Made by a program: the position numbers and the translations under genes | Shown: positions 35,465 through 45,083 of the stretch, in pieces | Position numbering within the stretch: position 1 is the stretch's first letter | Layout: each line of letters begins with the position of its first letter | The notes under the pieces: model-generated | Databases searched by the model: none | Told to the model about the DNA's origin: nothing | Seen by the model: only the letters and a program-made list of their open reading frames with translations | Origin: Microbacterium atlanticum | GTDB lineage: Bacteria; Actinomycetota; Actinomycetes; Actinomycetales; Microbacteriaceae | DNA: 64,000 nt | NCBI RefSeq assembly: GCF_015277815.1 | Contig: NZ_CP063813.1 | Location: 62,001-126,000 of the forward strand | Reading direction: 5' to 3'

Positions 35465-36583
35465 ATGAGGATCGAGGTCGATCACATGCCCGCACACTCC
35501 GGCACCGGCATCCGCAGCACCGTCGCCCGCACGGACCGCGCACCCAACGACTTCACGGGCCTCGCGAAGATGATCGCCGCGAGCGGCCTGATGCGCCGCC
35601 GCTACGGCTACTACTGGACGAAGCTCATCGGCGCCGTCGTGGTCCTGGCAGCCGCGATCACCGGGTTCGTCCTCATCGGCGACACCTGGTGGCAGCTGTT
35701 CACGGGGGCCGCGCTCGCCATCCTGTTCACCCAGATCGCGATGCTGGGACACGACGCCGCTCATCGGCAGATCTTCGTCTCGGGCCGGTGGAACGACTGG
35801 ACGTCGATGGTCCTGGGCAACCTCCTGGTCGGCATGAGCTACGGGTGGTGGCAGCACAAGCACACCCGGCACCACGCCAACCCCAACAAGGTGGGCTCCG
35901 ATCCCGACATCGAGCTTCCGGTCGTGTCGGTCACCCCGGAACAGGCCGACCGTCGCGCGCGGAGGTCCGGGCCGGTGCTCACGTGGATCATGGCTCATCA
36001 GGGCGTGTTCTTCTTCCCGATCCTGCTGCTGGAGGGCCTGTCCCTCCACGCGTCGAGCGTGCGCCGAGTGCTCTCACGCGAGCCGCTGCGCCACCGCGCC
36101 GTCGAGATCGCGTTCCTCGCGGTGCGGATCGGCGGCTATCTGACGCTCGTCTTCCTCGTGCTTTCGCCGGGGATCGCGGCGGTGTTCCTGGCCGTCCAGC
36201 TGGGGGTCTTCGGGGTCTACATGGGCCTGTCGTTCGCGCCGAACCACAAGGGGATGCCGATGGTGCCGGCATCCGTCAAACTCGACTTCCTGCGGCGGCA
36301 GGTGCTCATGAGCCGCAACATCCGCGGCAACCGGCTGCTCGACACGGTGATGGGCGGCCTCAACTACCAGATCGAGCACCACCTCTTCCCGTCCATGCCG
36401 CGGCCGCATCTGCGGCGGGCGTCGGGCGCGATCAAGGAGTACTGCCGGTCGCGCGGAGTGCCGTACACCGAGACCGGGCTCGTCGAGTCTTACCGGATCG
36501 TCACGCGCTACATCAATCGCGTCGGGCTCGGGGAGCGCGATCCCTTCGAGTGCCCGCTGCTGCAGCAGCGGGCTGCGGTGTGA
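35465..36583 (+). CDS. Membrane fatty-acid desaturase, 372 aa
   Basis: A di-iron desaturase with the three histidine boxes: GHDAAH (residues 95-100), HKHTRHH (131-137) and QIEHHLF (near 305). Two paired hydrophobic segments (about 52-95 and 210-245) place the active site at the membrane face. It introduces a double bond into acyl chains of lipids or acyl-CoA; position unknown. ATG 35465 is taken as start; ATG 35486 is possible. Redox partners are not adjacent. Confidence 0.9.
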   Translation: MRIEVDHMPAHSGTGIRSTVARTDRAPNDFTGLAKMIAASGLMRRRYGYYWTKLIGAVVVLAAAITGFVLIGDTWWQLFTGAALAILFTQIAMLGHDAAHRQIFVSGRWNDWTSMVLGNLLVGMSYGWWQHKHTRHHANPNKVGSDPDIELPVVSVTPEQADRRARRSGPVLTWIMAHQGVFFFPILLLEGLSLHASSVRRVLSREPLRHRAVEIAFLAVRIGGYLTLVFLVLSPGIAAVFLAVQLGVFGVYMGLSFAPNHKGMPMVPASVKLDFLRRQVLMSRNIRGNRLLDTVMGGLNYQIEHHLFPSMPRPHLRRASGAIKEYCRSRGVPYTETGLVESYRIVTRYINRVGLGERDPFECPLLQQRAAV

Positions 36584-36626
36584 CCCGCTGTCGCACGCGG
36601 GCGGGGCGCCCTAGACTCGCGTCGAC

Positions 36627-37373
36627 ATGGAAGCCGGCCGGGAGGGCGCACTCGTCGACGCCTTCGTGAACCTCGCCGACACGCTCGTCGCAGAGTACGA
36701 CGTCGTCGACCTCCTCAGCACGCTGTCGGAGTTGAGCCGCGACCTGCTCGACGCCACCGACGCCGGGATCCTGCTGACTGACGGGCAGGGCCGGCTCGAG
36801 GTCGTCGCGGCGTCCAGCGAGCGCAGCCACCTCATCGGCCTCATGCAGCTCGCCGCCGACGAGGGCCCGTGCGTGGACGCCTGCCGGACGGGTCGGATCG
36901 TCGCCGTGCACGGCTGGGCGCCGATCTACGCGTCCTGGCCCCGCTTCGCCGCGTCGGTGCGAGAGCTCGGCTACGAATCCGTGCTGGCGGTGCCGATGCG
37001 CCTGCGCGACGATCGACTGGGGTCGCTCAACCTCTTCTTCGACCACGACGCACCCGTCTCCGCGGCCGACATGAAGGCCGCGCAGGGGCTTGCCGACGTC
37101 GCGACGATCAGCATCCTCCACGAGCGGTCGCTGAAGGAGCAGACGCTGGCGCGCGAGCAGCTGCAGCGTGCGCTCGAGAGCCGCGTGGTGATCGAGCAGG
37201 CGAAAGGCGTGATCGCGACCGCCGAGAACGTCGACATGGACGAGGCCTTCCGCCGGTTGCGCGCGCGTGCCCGCGACAGCCGCGCGCGGATCTCCGAGGT
37301 CGCCCGTGAGCTGATCGCCGGCTCGGCAGGCGCGGGCGGTCCCTCGGGGAGCCCCGGCACGCCCCAGTTCTAG
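36627..37373 (+). CDS. GAF-ANTAR domain transcription antitermination regulator, 248 aa
   Basis: An N-terminal GAF sensor domain (about 10-160) is followed by a C-terminal ANTAR RNA-binding domain (about 170-232; ALESRVVIEQAKGVIATAENVDMDEAFRRLR). ANTAR proteins bind paired hairpins in nascent RNA and prevent termination. The C-terminal end is a Gly/Pro tail. ATG 36627 follows TAGACT (36612-36617) by 9 bp, so a leaderless or near-leaderless transcript is expected. Targets were not identified. Confidence 0.92.
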   Translation: MEAGREGALVDAFVNLADTLVAEYDVVDLLSTLSELSRDLLDATDAGILLTDGQGRLEVVAASSERSHLIGLMQLAADEGPCVDACRTGRIVAVHGWAPIYASWPRFAASVRELGYESVLAVPMRLRDDRLGSLNLFFDHDAPVSAADMKAAQGLADVATISILHERSLKEQTLAREQLQRALESRVVIEQAKGVIATAENVDMDEAFRRLRARARDSRARISEVARELIAGSAGAGGPSGSPGTPQF

Positions 37374-37404
37374 GCGAGCCCGAGCCGCCGACGCGGGCGC
37401 TGCC

Positions 37405-38679
37405 TCACAGGCCGGCGGCGACGCGCGCGGCGATGTCGGTGCGGTGGTGACCGCCCTCCAGCTCGATCTGGCCGAGCGCGCGGTAGACGCGCTCGCGCGC
37501 CTCCATGAACGTCGTGCCGACTCCGACCACGTTCAGCACGCGGCCGCCGGTGGCCACGAGCCCGCCGTCGGTCTCGGCGGTGGCGGCGTGGGCGAGGTGC
37601 ACACCGGGGACGTCCGACGCCTCGCGCAGCCCGGTGAGTGCCCGACCGGTCACCGGCGCCGCGGGGTAGCCCTCGCTGGCGAGCACCACCGTGACGGCGA
37701 CGTCGGTGGCGAAGGCGGGGCGCGGCAGATCTTCGAGCGTTCCGGATGCCGCGGCCAGCAGCAGCTCCGACAGCGGGTCGACCAAGCGGGGGAGCACCAC
37801 CTGGGTCTCGGGGTCGCCGAAGCGGGCGTTGAACTCGATCACCTTGACGCCGCCGTCGGTGAGGATGAGGCCCGCGTAGAGGAGTCCGATGAACGGCGTG
37901 CCCTCGGCATCCAGCTGACGGATCACGGGCTCGGCGATGTCGCGGGTGACGAGGTCGACGAACTCCTGCTCGCTGCCGAACCGGCCGTCGAGCCACGGCA
38001 GCGGCGAGTACGCACCCATGCCGCCGGTGTTCGGGCCCTCGTCGCCGTCGAGCAGGCGCTTGTAGTCCTGCGCGGGGCTCAGGGGGAGCACGTGGTCGCC
38101 GTCGCTGAGGAAGAAGAGCGAGACCTCGGCGCCGTCCAGGTACTCCTCGACCAGCACCGGGCCGGAGGGGAGATACTCGTCGGCGTGGGCGAGCGCCGCG
38201 TCGCGGTCGGAGGTGACGATCACGCCCTTGCCGGCGGCGAGCCCGTCGGCCTTCACGACGTACGGGGTGCCGAGCTGGTCCAACGCCGACTCGACCTCGC
38301 CGCGCGAGTAGGCCCGCACCGCGCGCCCGGTGGGGACGCCCGCGGCCTCCATGATGCGCTTGGCGAACGCCTTCGAGCCCTCGAGCTGAGCCGCCGCCTT
38401 GCCGGGCCCGAACGCCGGGATGCCCCGCTCCCGCACGGCGTCGGCGACCCCGGCGACGAGGGGAGCCTCCGGGCCGATGACGACGAGCGCGATGTCGTTC
38501 TCGATCGCGAAGTCGGTGACGGCGACCGGGTCGTTGGCGTCGAGTGAGACCAGCTGCGCGTCCTGCGCGATGCCGGCGTTGCCGGGGGCGGCGAAGATCT
38601 CGTGCTCGGCCTCCTCGGACCGCAGCGCCAGGATGATGGCGTGCTCGCGCGCGCCCGAGCCGAGAACCAGGATCTTCAC
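37405..38679 (-). CDS. purD: Phosphoribosylamine-glycine ligase, 424 aa
   Basis: Second step of purine synthesis (GAR synthetase). The N-terminal VLGSGAREHAIILAL loop, the ATP-grasp part (VVKADGLAAGKGVIV, LVEEYLDGAEVSLF) and VIEFNARFGDPETQVVLPRL are all present. GTG 38679 has TAGGCT (minus strand, 38687-38692) 7 bp upstream. Monocistronic here. Confidence 0.97.
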   Translation of the reverse strand: MKILVLGSGAREHAIILALRSEEAEHEIFAAPGNAGIAQDAQLVSLDANDPVAVTDFAIENDIALVVIGPEAPLVAGVADAVRERGIPAFGPGKAAAQLEGSKAFAKRIMEAAGVPTGRAVRAYSRGEVESALDQLGTPYVVKADGLAAGKGVIVTSDRDAALAHADEYLPSGPVLVEEYLDGAEVSLFFLSDGDHVLPLSPAQDYKRLLDGDEGPNTGGMGAYSPLPWLDGRFGSEQEFVDLVTRDIAEPVIRQLDAEGTPFIGLLYAGLILTDGGVKVIEFNARFGDPETQVVLPRLVDPLSELLLAAASGTLEDLPRPAFATDVAVTVVLASEGYPAAPVTGRALTGLREASDVPGVHLAHAATAETDGGLVATGGRVLNVVGVGTTFMEARERVYRALGQIELEGGHHRTDIAARVAAGL

Positions 38680-38877
38680 GCGTTCCAGCCTAGCGGCGGC
38701 CCTTCCGGGCGTTTCGGGCGCTCCACCCACCTCCGGCAGCCGCATTCCCCGAGTCCTCGACCGGGCGACCCGGCCGCGGCAGGTTCGCGAGAAAGAACCG
38801 GGCAGACGTGCGGTCGCCGGCCTCCTGACAGCGGATTCGGCGATTCCTGCCTGGGGTTTCACGCGTAGCGTGGAGGC

Positions 38878-39246
38878 GTGGCACGCAGGATCTCGACCGA
38901 CGACGGCCGCGCGGCGCTGGACGCGGTCGCGGCGGCGGCCGCGACACCCGTCCCCGCGTCGCGCGCCGACAAGGCGACCGCGGTGCGCTTCCTGCTGCAG
39001 CTTCTCGCCGAGAAGGCCCCGGGCAACTCCGTCGAGGTGCGCGTGCCGCCGTTCGGCGCCGTGCAGGTCGTCGAGGGGCCCCGTCACACCCGGGGCACGC
39101 CGCCGAACGTCGTCGAGACCGACCCCGCGACCTGGATCGCGGTGGCGACGGGGGCGGAGCACTGGACGGATGCCGCGACCGCCGGCCGCATCGTCGCATC
39201 GGGCACGCGCGCCGACATCTCGCACCTGCTGCCGCTGCGCCCCTAA
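38878..39246 (+). CDS. Sterol-carrier-like family protein, 122 aa
   Basis: A short actinobacterial SCP-like domain: ATAVRFLLQLLAEKAPGNSVEVRVPPFGAVQVVEGPRHTRGTPPNVVETDPATW. The role is unknown, and sterol binding is only a family name. GTG 38878 follows TAGCGT (38866-38871) by 6 bp, a clear leaderless start. It is divergent from purD. Confidence 0.87.
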   Translation: MARRISTDDGRAALDAVAAAAATPVPASRADKATAVRFLLQLLAEKAPGNSVEVRVPPFGAVQVVEGPRHTRGTPPNVVETDPATWIAVATGAEHWTDAATAGRIVASGTRADISHLLPLRP

Positions 39247-39350
39247 CCGGCCCGCCGTCCCGACCCACGGGCCGCTGCGCCCCCAGCCACGGCCCCCGGC
39301 ACCGGCGAACCGCCCGAGCCGCCCAGGCGCAGCGGTGGGACAATGGCACC

Positions 39351-39848
39351 ATGACCCGCGCGCGCACCGGCGCAGCCGGCGACGACGACCCTGACGAGCA
39401 CGTCATCCACGAGGAGTGGGAGTCCGTCGGGATCCGGCGCGCCCCGCGCATCGGCCGCATCATGATCTCGGGCATCGTGTTCGGCGTCGTCGCGGCGGGC
39501 GTCCTCACCGCGATGGCCGCCTTCTCGGAGGAGCCGGGCGGGCCGCTCTCCACCGGCGCCTCGGGGTTCCTCCGGGTGTTCGGCGTCATGGCCGTCGTCT
39601 GCGTCGGCTTCGGGCTCCTCGTCGCGGGCCTCATCGTCATCGTGCTCGACCGTGTCGTCGGCAGCCGCGACCGCCCCGCGATCGCCGAGCACTCCACGAG
39701 CCTCAGCGACGACCTCGTCTCGCCGGTCACCGACGACGTGCCGCAGTGGGTGCGCGATCGCGAGATCATCGAGGCCGAGCGGGGCGAGGGCTCCGGACCG
39801 CACCTGCCCGCGACGGACGACCCGAGCGGCCGCCTGCCGAAGGGATAA
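39351..39848 (+). CDS. Hypothetical two-helix membrane protein, 165 aa
   Basis: A polar N-terminus, the motif VGIRRAPRIGR, then two membrane helices (IMISGIVFGVVAAGVLTAMAAF and VFGVMAVVCVGFGLLVAGLIVIVL) and a polar tail of 60 residues. ATG 39351 follows GACAAT (39339-39344) by 6 bp. The next gene encodes a shorter relative with the same RRAP-helix-helix plan. Confidence 0.82.
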   Translation: MTRARTGAAGDDDPDEHVIHEEWESVGIRRAPRIGRIMISGIVFGVVAAGVLTAMAAFSEEPGGPLSTGASGFLRVFGVMAVVCVGFGLLVAGLIVIVLDRVVGSRDRPAIAEHSTSLSDDLVSPVTDDVPQWVRDREIIEAERGEGSGPHLPATDDPSGRLPKG

Positions 39849-39855
39849 TGGAGGC

Positions 39856-40200
39856 ATGCCCGAGCACAGCCAGGATCGCGTCGAGACGCTGCGGGTGCGG
39901 CGGGCCCCCAAGATCTCGGTCTTCCTCATCGCCGGCGCCGCACTCGGCGTCTTCGTGGCGATGATCCTCACGTTCGCCTTCGACGGCACGTCCCAGGTCA
40001 GCCCCAACACCGGGGTCGAGTACGCGCAGACCCAGGTGTTCGGATTCCTCGCGCTGATCTGCGCGCCCATCGGCATCGCGATCGGCGCCCTCGTCGCCCT
40101 TCTCCTCGACCGCCGGTCGCGTCGCCACACCCGCGAGGTGTCGGTCGACCACGCGTCGGTGCAGGTCGATCCCCCGTCCAGCGACGACGCCGCGCGCTGA
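39856..40200 (+). CDS. Hypothetical two-helix membrane protein, 114 aa, paralogue of its neighbour
   Basis: LRVRRAPKISVFLIAGAALGVFVAMIL then a second helix FLALICAPIGIAIGALVALLL and a basic/polar tail. The shared RRAP(K/R)I motif and topology suggest tandem duplication with the preceding gene. ATG 39856 lies 6 bp after GATAAT (39844-39849), which overlaps the upstream stop; GGAGG also lies just before the ATG. Confidence 0.82.
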   Translation: MPEHSQDRVETLRVRRAPKISVFLIAGAALGVFVAMILTFAFDGTSQVSPNTGVEYAQTQVFGFLALICAPIGIAIGALVALLLDRRSRRHTREVSVDHASVQVDPPSSDDAAR

Positions 40201-40216
40201 GCCCGGCCGCCGGGCG

Positions 40217-40828
40217 TCAGGCCAGCTCGGCGATGATCGGGTGGATCGCGGCGTCGAACGCCGCGACGTCTCCGCGCAGGCCGTCGGTGACGGCGATCGT
40301 GAGGGAGCCGATCCACCACACGCCCCGCTGGTTCAGCGGCAGCACCTGCACGTTGAGCTCGAACGAGTGCGCCCGGCGGCCGACCTGCCGCTCGTGCTCG
40401 GCGATCGCCCCCGCATACGCGCGGTAGGCCGTGCCGGTGCTGTGCGAGGCCTCTCTGCGGTAGCGGTCGTGGGCCGCCCGGGCGAACGCCATCGCGTCGG
40501 CGGCATGCGGGGTGAAGGCGTAGCGCAGCTCGTCGCACCCATCGACAGGCAGGGCGAGCGCGGTGTCGAAGCCGTCGACGAGGTCGAGCGGCACGGGCGA
40601 CGGGTGCGCCTGCGGCTCGACCGTCATGGCCCAGAACTCCCGCCACTGCCGCTCGAGCACCGCCTGCGCCTCGTCGGAGCGATCGTTGGCGCGCGGGGGG
40701 ATGCCGCGCAGATGCGGCAGCTCGTCCGGGGAGCGGATTCCGAGCACCTGTCGCAGATAGAGGGCGAGAAGAACCGGCTGACCTGCGTCCTCGCGGATCA
40801 GCCATTCCGGTGAACCGGCGCCGCCCAT
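40217..40828 (-). CDS. Hypothetical protein, 203 aa
   Basis: A soluble protein without recognised domain. Features are EWLIREDAGQPVLLALYLRQVLG at the start, FTPHAADAMAFARAAHDRYRREA in the middle and NVQVLPLNQRGVWWIGSLTIAVT near the end. ATG 40828 is supported by TACAAT (minus strand, 40835-40840) 6 bp upstream, the leaderless spacing. It is convergent with the 114-aa membrane protein gene. Confidence 0.8.
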   Translation of the reverse strand: MGGAGSPEWLIREDAGQPVLLALYLRQVLGIRSPDELPHLRGIPPRANDRSDEAQAVLERQWREFWAMTVEPQAHPSPVPLDLVDGFDTALALPVDGCDELRYAFTPHAADAMAFARAAHDRYRREASHSTGTAYRAYAGAIAEHERQVGRRAHSFELNVQVLPLNQRGVWWIGSLTIAVTDGLRGDVAAFDAAIHPIIAELA

Positions 40829-40972
40829 GCCGCCATTGTAGATCCGCCCGCCGACGTCGCGGCCGGAGCAGCGCGGGCGCCTCCCGGCAGGCCGGGGGAC
40901 GGATGCCTCCCCCGCCGTAACAGCGCCAGGGTGCGGCATCCGCTCATCCGGGCCGCCGGTAGGCTGGTAGCC

Positions 40973-42121
40973 GTGGCCTCCTCTGAACGCGACGCCCTCT
41001 CACGCCCCGAACAGCCGGTGAACCCGTACACCGCTGCCGGCGTCGACACCGCCGCCGGCGACCTCGCCGTGGAGCTGATGAAGTCGGCCGTGCGCCGCAC
41101 CCACGGGCCCGAGGTGCTCGGCGGCGTCGGCGGATTCGCGGGCCTCTTCGACGCCGCTGCGCTCAAGGCCTACGACCGGCCGCTCTTGGCCACCAGCACC
41201 GACGGCGTCGGCACGAAGGTCGCCATCGCGCAGGCCATCGACAAGCACGACACCATCGGGCAGGACCTGGTCGGCATGGTCGTCGACGACATCGTCGTGG
41301 TCGGCGCGAAGCCGCTGTTCATGACCGACTACATCGCGTGCGGCAGGGTCTTCCCCGAGCGCATCGCCGACATCGTCCGCGGCATCGCCGCCGGCTGCGC
41401 CGAGACCGGCACGGCCCTCGTCGGCGGCGAGACCGCCGAGCACCCCGGACTTCTCGGCGTCAACGACTACGACGTCGCCGGCGCGGCGACCGGCATCGTC
41501 GAGGCCGACCGCGTGCTGGGCGCCGAGCGGGTGCGCGACGGCGACGTGGTGCTGGCGCTCGCGAGCTCGGGCCTGCACTCCAACGGCTACTCGCTGGTGC
41601 GGCACATCGTCACCGGCGCCGGCATCCAGTACGGCGCCAACGCCGCGGACTTCGGCACGACCTGGGGCGAGGCGCTGCTCGAGCCGACGCGCCTGTACAC
41701 CCAGCCGCTGCTGAAGCTCATCGCCGATCACGGCGACCGTGTGCACGCCCTCAGCCACGTCACCGGCGGCGGCATCGCCGCGAACCTCGCCCGCGTGCTG
41801 CCGCAGGGCACGTGGGTCGAGGTCGACCGCGCCACGTGGTCGCCGCCCGCGGTGTTCCGCGTCCTTGCCGATCTCGGCGACCTCGACCTCCCGTCGACGG
41901 AGGGCACCTGGAACCTCGGCATCGGCTTCCTCGCCGTCGTGGCCGCCGACAAGGCCGAGGCCGCGGCATCCGCTCTCTCCCGCGGCGGCATCGCCACCTG
42001 GCAGGTCGGCGTCGTCCGCGACGGCGCACGGCCTGACGGCGACTGGGAGCAGGGCGCCAAGGGCGTCGACGGCGGCGCGGTGCGCCTCGTCGGGGCGTAC
42101 GCAGACCACACGGCTCGCTGA
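40973..42121 (+). CDS. purM: Phosphoribosylformylglycinamidine cyclo-ligase, 382 aa
   Basis: AIR synthetase, fifth step of purine synthesis. Motifs: NPYTAAGVDTAAGD, LLATSTDGVGTKVAIA, GQDLVGMVVDDIVVVGAKPLFMTDY, LVGGETAEHPG and LSHVTGGGIAANL. GTG 40973 follows TAGGCT (40960-40965) by 7 bp. purF starts 34 bp downstream, so purMF is the only purine operon here besides purSQ. Confidence 0.97.
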   Translation: MASSERDALSRPEQPVNPYTAAGVDTAAGDLAVELMKSAVRRTHGPEVLGGVGGFAGLFDAAALKAYDRPLLATSTDGVGTKVAIAQAIDKHDTIGQDLVGMVVDDIVVVGAKPLFMTDYIACGRVFPERIADIVRGIAAGCAETGTALVGGETAEHPGLLGVNDYDVAGAATGIVEADRVLGAERVRDGDVVLALASSGLHSNGYSLVRHIVTGAGIQYGANAADFGTTWGEALLEPTRLYTQPLLKLIADHGDRVHALSHVTGGGIAANLARVLPQGTWVEVDRATWSPPAVFRVLADLGDLDLPSTEGTWNLGIGFLAVVAADKAEAAASALSRGGIATWQVGVVRDGARPDGDWEQGAKGVDGGAVRLVGAYADHTAR

Positions 42122-42155
42122 GCCGCACACCGAACATACGGAGCGAGCAACACCC

Positions 42156-43616
42156 ATGTGCGGAATCGTCGGGATGGTGGGCCGCGGGTCGGTCAATCAG
42201 GAGATCTACGACTCCCTGCTCCTGCTGCAGCATCGCGGCCAGGACTCCACCGGCATCGCGACGGCCGAGCGTCACGGCGTCGTCCATATGCACAAGACGC
42301 GCGGGCAGGTGCGCGAGTCGTTCCGCACGCGCGACATGCGGGCGCTCCTCGGCGAGATCGGCCTCGGGCACGTGCGCTACGCCACCAAGGGCACGGCCTC
42401 GAACGAGGAGGAGGCGCAGCCCTTCTACGTGAACGCGCCGTACGGCATCGTGCTGGTGCACAACGGCAACCTCACCAACACGCGCGAGCTCACGCAGGAG
42501 CTCTTCCACCGCGACCGCCGCCATCTCAACACCAGTTCCGACACCGAGCTGCTGGTCAATGTTCTCGCCAACGAGCTGCAGTCGTCGATCTCCGGGCTCG
42601 AGCTCGACCCGGAGCAGGTGTTCCACGCGGTCACCCGCGTGCACGAGCGGGTCGAGGGCTCGTACGCCGCGATCGCGCTCATCGCGGGCTACGGGCTGCT
42701 GGCGTTCCGCGATCCGTTCGGCATCCGCCCGCTCATCCTCGGCACGCGCAAGCACGCCGACGGGCACTACGAGTGGGTCGTGACGAGCGAGTCGCTCGTG
42801 CTCGAGAACGGCGAGTTCGAGGTGGTGCGCGACGTCGATCCCGGCGAGGCGGTCTTCATCGACCTGGAGGGCAACCTCCACACCCGCCAGTGCGCGGCCG
42901 ATCCGCGGCTGGTCCCGTGCTCGTTCGAGTACGTCTACCTCGCGCGGCCCGACTCGGTGATGAACGGCATCTCGGTGTACGAGGCGCGGCTGCGCATGGG
43001 CGACCGGCTCGCCGACACCATCGCGAAGTACACGCCGCGCGAGGCGATCGACGTGGTGATGCCGATCCCCGATTCGTCGCGGCCGGCGGCCATGCAGGTG
43101 GCGCGCAAGCTCGGCGTGGAGTACCGCGAGGGCTTCTACAAGAACCGCTACGTCGGCCGGACGTTCATCATGCCGGGGCAGGCGGTGCGCAAGAAGAGCG
43201 TGCGACAGAAGCTCAACGCGATGTCGACCGAGTTCAAGGGCAAGAACGTGCTCCTCATCGACGACTCCATCGTGCGCGGCACGACGTCGAAGGAGATCAT
43301 CCAGATGGCGCGGGATGCCGGTGCCAAGAGCGTCACGTTCGCCTCGGCCGCCCCGCCCGTGCGCTACCCGCACGTCTACGGCATCAACATGCCCTCGCGC
43401 CACGAGCTCGTCGCCCACGGTCGCACCATTCCCCAGATCGCGCAGGAGCTCGGCGCCGACTTCGTGGTGTACCAGGAGGTCGAGGACCTGAAGGCCGCGA
43501 TCCTCGAGGGATCCGACGTCGAGGACCTCGACATGAGCTGCTTCGACGGGCGCTACGTGACAGGCACCGTCACCGACGAGTACCTCGCCTGGGTGGAGGG
43601 CTCGCAGGAGAGCTGA
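42156..43616 (+). CDS. purF: Amidophosphoribosyltransferase, 486 aa
   Basis: Committed step of purine synthesis: PRPP plus glutamine to phosphoribosylamine. The N-terminal nucleophile Cys2 follows the initiator Met directly (MCGIVGMVG), with no propeptide. Further motifs: LLLLQHRGQDSTGIAT, GHVRYATKG, HNGNLTNT in the glutaminase half, and LLIDDSIVRGTTSKEI as the PRPP loop. Allosteric control by purine nucleotides is the family norm. Confidence 0.97.
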   Translation: MCGIVGMVGRGSVNQEIYDSLLLLQHRGQDSTGIATAERHGVVHMHKTRGQVRESFRTRDMRALLGEIGLGHVRYATKGTASNEEEAQPFYVNAPYGIVLVHNGNLTNTRELTQELFHRDRRHLNTSSDTELLVNVLANELQSSISGLELDPEQVFHAVTRVHERVEGSYAAIALIAGYGLLAFRDPFGIRPLILGTRKHADGHYEWVVTSESLVLENGEFEVVRDVDPGEAVFIDLEGNLHTRQCAADPRLVPCSFEYVYLARPDSVMNGISVYEARLRMGDRLADTIAKYTPREAIDVVMPIPDSSRPAAMQVARKLGVEYREGFYKNRYVGRTFIMPGQAVRKKSVRQKLNAMSTEFKGKNVLLIDDSIVRGTTSKEIIQMARDAGAKSVTFASAAPPVRYPHVYGINMPSRHELVAHGRTIPQIAQELGADFVVYQEVEDLKAAILEGSDVEDLDMSCFDGRYVTGTVTDEYLAWVEGSQES

Positions 43617-43678
43617 CCGGCGACCTGACGACCCGACGGTGGGCCGGAGGCATCCGTCGCCGTCATAGGGTTGGAGGA

Positions 43679-44908
43679 GTGACCTCATCCCCTGCCCGCC
43701 CGCTGTGGCAGGGACGCACCCTGGCCCTCGTGGGCATCGTGCTGTTCGCGTTCTCGCTGCGGTCCGCCGTCGCGTCGCTGTCGCCGCTGTTCGACCACAT
43801 CTCGGCGGAGTTCGACCTGCCGGCCGCCGTGATCGGGCTCATCGGGACCGCGCCTCCGGTGTGCTTCGCGGTGTTCGGGCTGCTCACCCCCGCGCTCGAG
43901 CGCCGGCTCGGCCTCGAGCGCCTGGCGGTGATCGCGATGGCGGTTGTCGCCACCGGGCTCGTCGCCCGCAGCCTCGCGCCGAACTGGGCCCTGCTGCTCG
44001 CCGGCACCGCGCTCGTCTTCGCCGCAGTGGGGACGGCGAACATCCTGCTGCCGCCGCTGGTCAAGCGCTTTTTCCCCGACCGCATCGGGCTCATGACGAC
44101 GGTGTTCTCCACCACGATGGCCGTCTCGACCTTCGTGCCGCCGCTGCTCGCCGTGCCGGTGGCGGATGCCGCGGACTGGCACATCTCGCTGGGGCTCTGG
44201 GCGGTCTTCGCGCTGGTCGCGATGATCCCGTGGACCGGGCTCGCGCTGCGGCGTCGGGCGAACGGCGCGGATGACGACATCGAGCAGGCGAACCCGCGCG
44301 TCTTCTCGCGGATGTGGCACGTGCCGCTGGCGTGGGCGCTGCTGGTGGCATTCGCCGTCTCGAGCACGATCGCGTACACCTCGTTCGCCTGGATGCCGCG
44401 GATGCTCGTCGACATCGCGGACGTCACCCCGGCCGCGGCGGGCGTGCTGCTGGCGCTCTTCGCGTTCATGGGGCTGCCGGCATCGCTCGCGGTGCCGCTC
44501 CTGGTCACCCGCTGGAACGCCACCCGGCTGCTCTTCGGCGTCGCCGTCGTCACCGGCTTGGCCGGCATCGCCGGACTGCTGCTCGCGCCCGCCGCGGCGC
44601 CGTGGCTCTGGGTGGTGCTGATCGGCCTGCCGCCGCTGCTGTTCCCCCTCGTCCTGGTGCTCCTCGGCCTGCGCACACGCACGCACGAAGGCACGGTCGC
44701 CCTCAGCGGGTTCGTGCAGAGCGGCGGCTACGCGATCGCTGCGGTCTTCCCGCTCACCATCGGCCTCCTCCACGATGCGACGGACTCGTGGACCGGCCCG
44801 CTCCTGCTGCTCGCTCTGGTCGTAGCCGCCGCGATCCCGGCCGGCGTGGTGGCGGCGCGCCCGCACACCGTGGAGGACGACTGGTCGCGCCGCCATGGGC
44901 CGTGGTGA
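43679..44908 (+). CDS. CynX/NimT-family MFS transporter, 409 aa
   Basis: A 12-helix major facilitator. FAFSLRSAVASLSPLFDHISAEFDLPAAVIGLIGTAPP and NILLPPLVKRFFPDRIGLMTTVFS are typical of the CynX/NimT subgroup (cyanate, nitroimidazole or unknown small molecules). GTG 43679 lies 7 bp after TAGGGT (43666-43671). The C-terminus is polar. Substrate not determinable from sequence. Confidence 0.88.
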   Translation: MTSSPARPLWQGRTLALVGIVLFAFSLRSAVASLSPLFDHISAEFDLPAAVIGLIGTAPPVCFAVFGLLTPALERRLGLERLAVIAMAVVATGLVARSLAPNWALLLAGTALVFAAVGTANILLPPLVKRFFPDRIGLMTTVFSTTMAVSTFVPPLLAVPVADAADWHISLGLWAVFALVAMIPWTGLALRRRANGADDDIEQANPRVFSRMWHVPLAWALLVAFAVSSTIAYTSFAWMPRMLVDIADVTPAAAGVLLALFAFMGLPASLAVPLLVTRWNATRLLFGVAVVTGLAGIAGLLLAPAAAPWLWVVLIGLPPLLFPLVLVLLGLRTRTHEGTVALSGFVQSGGYAIAAVFPLTIGLLHDATDSWTGPLLLLALVVAAAIPAGVVAARPHTVEDDWSRRHGPW

Positions 44909-44923
44909 CCGCGGGGCCGTTCC

Positions 44924-44945
44924 GGATGCCGGTCCACCGGCATCC
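44924..44945. terminator. GGATGCC hairpin after the MFS gene
   Basis: A 10-bp perfect stem GGATGCCGGT/ACCGGCATCC with a 2-nt loop, 15 bp after the stop. CCGGGTGACGCGCC-like direct repeats follow. Confidence 0.6.
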
Positions 44946-45013
44946 TGCCGGGTGACGCGCCCCGCCGACCGGCCTCACACCGGGTGACGCGCCGGCGCTC
45001 TGTGCCGCATGCA

Positions 45014-45055
45014 CGTCGAACCCCGCGTGCAGCGGCACGCGGGGTCGGTTCGACG
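45014..45055. terminator. Strong hairpin between convergent genes
   Basis: CCCCGCGTGC/GCACGCGGGG (10 bp, AGCG loop) extended by CGTCGAA/TTCGACG with a 4-nt bulge. It sits between the MFS and DUF3073 stops and suits a bidirectional terminator. Confidence 0.75.
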
Positions 45056-45083
45056 GACGGCGAGGCGGTGCGCCTCGCCGTGC

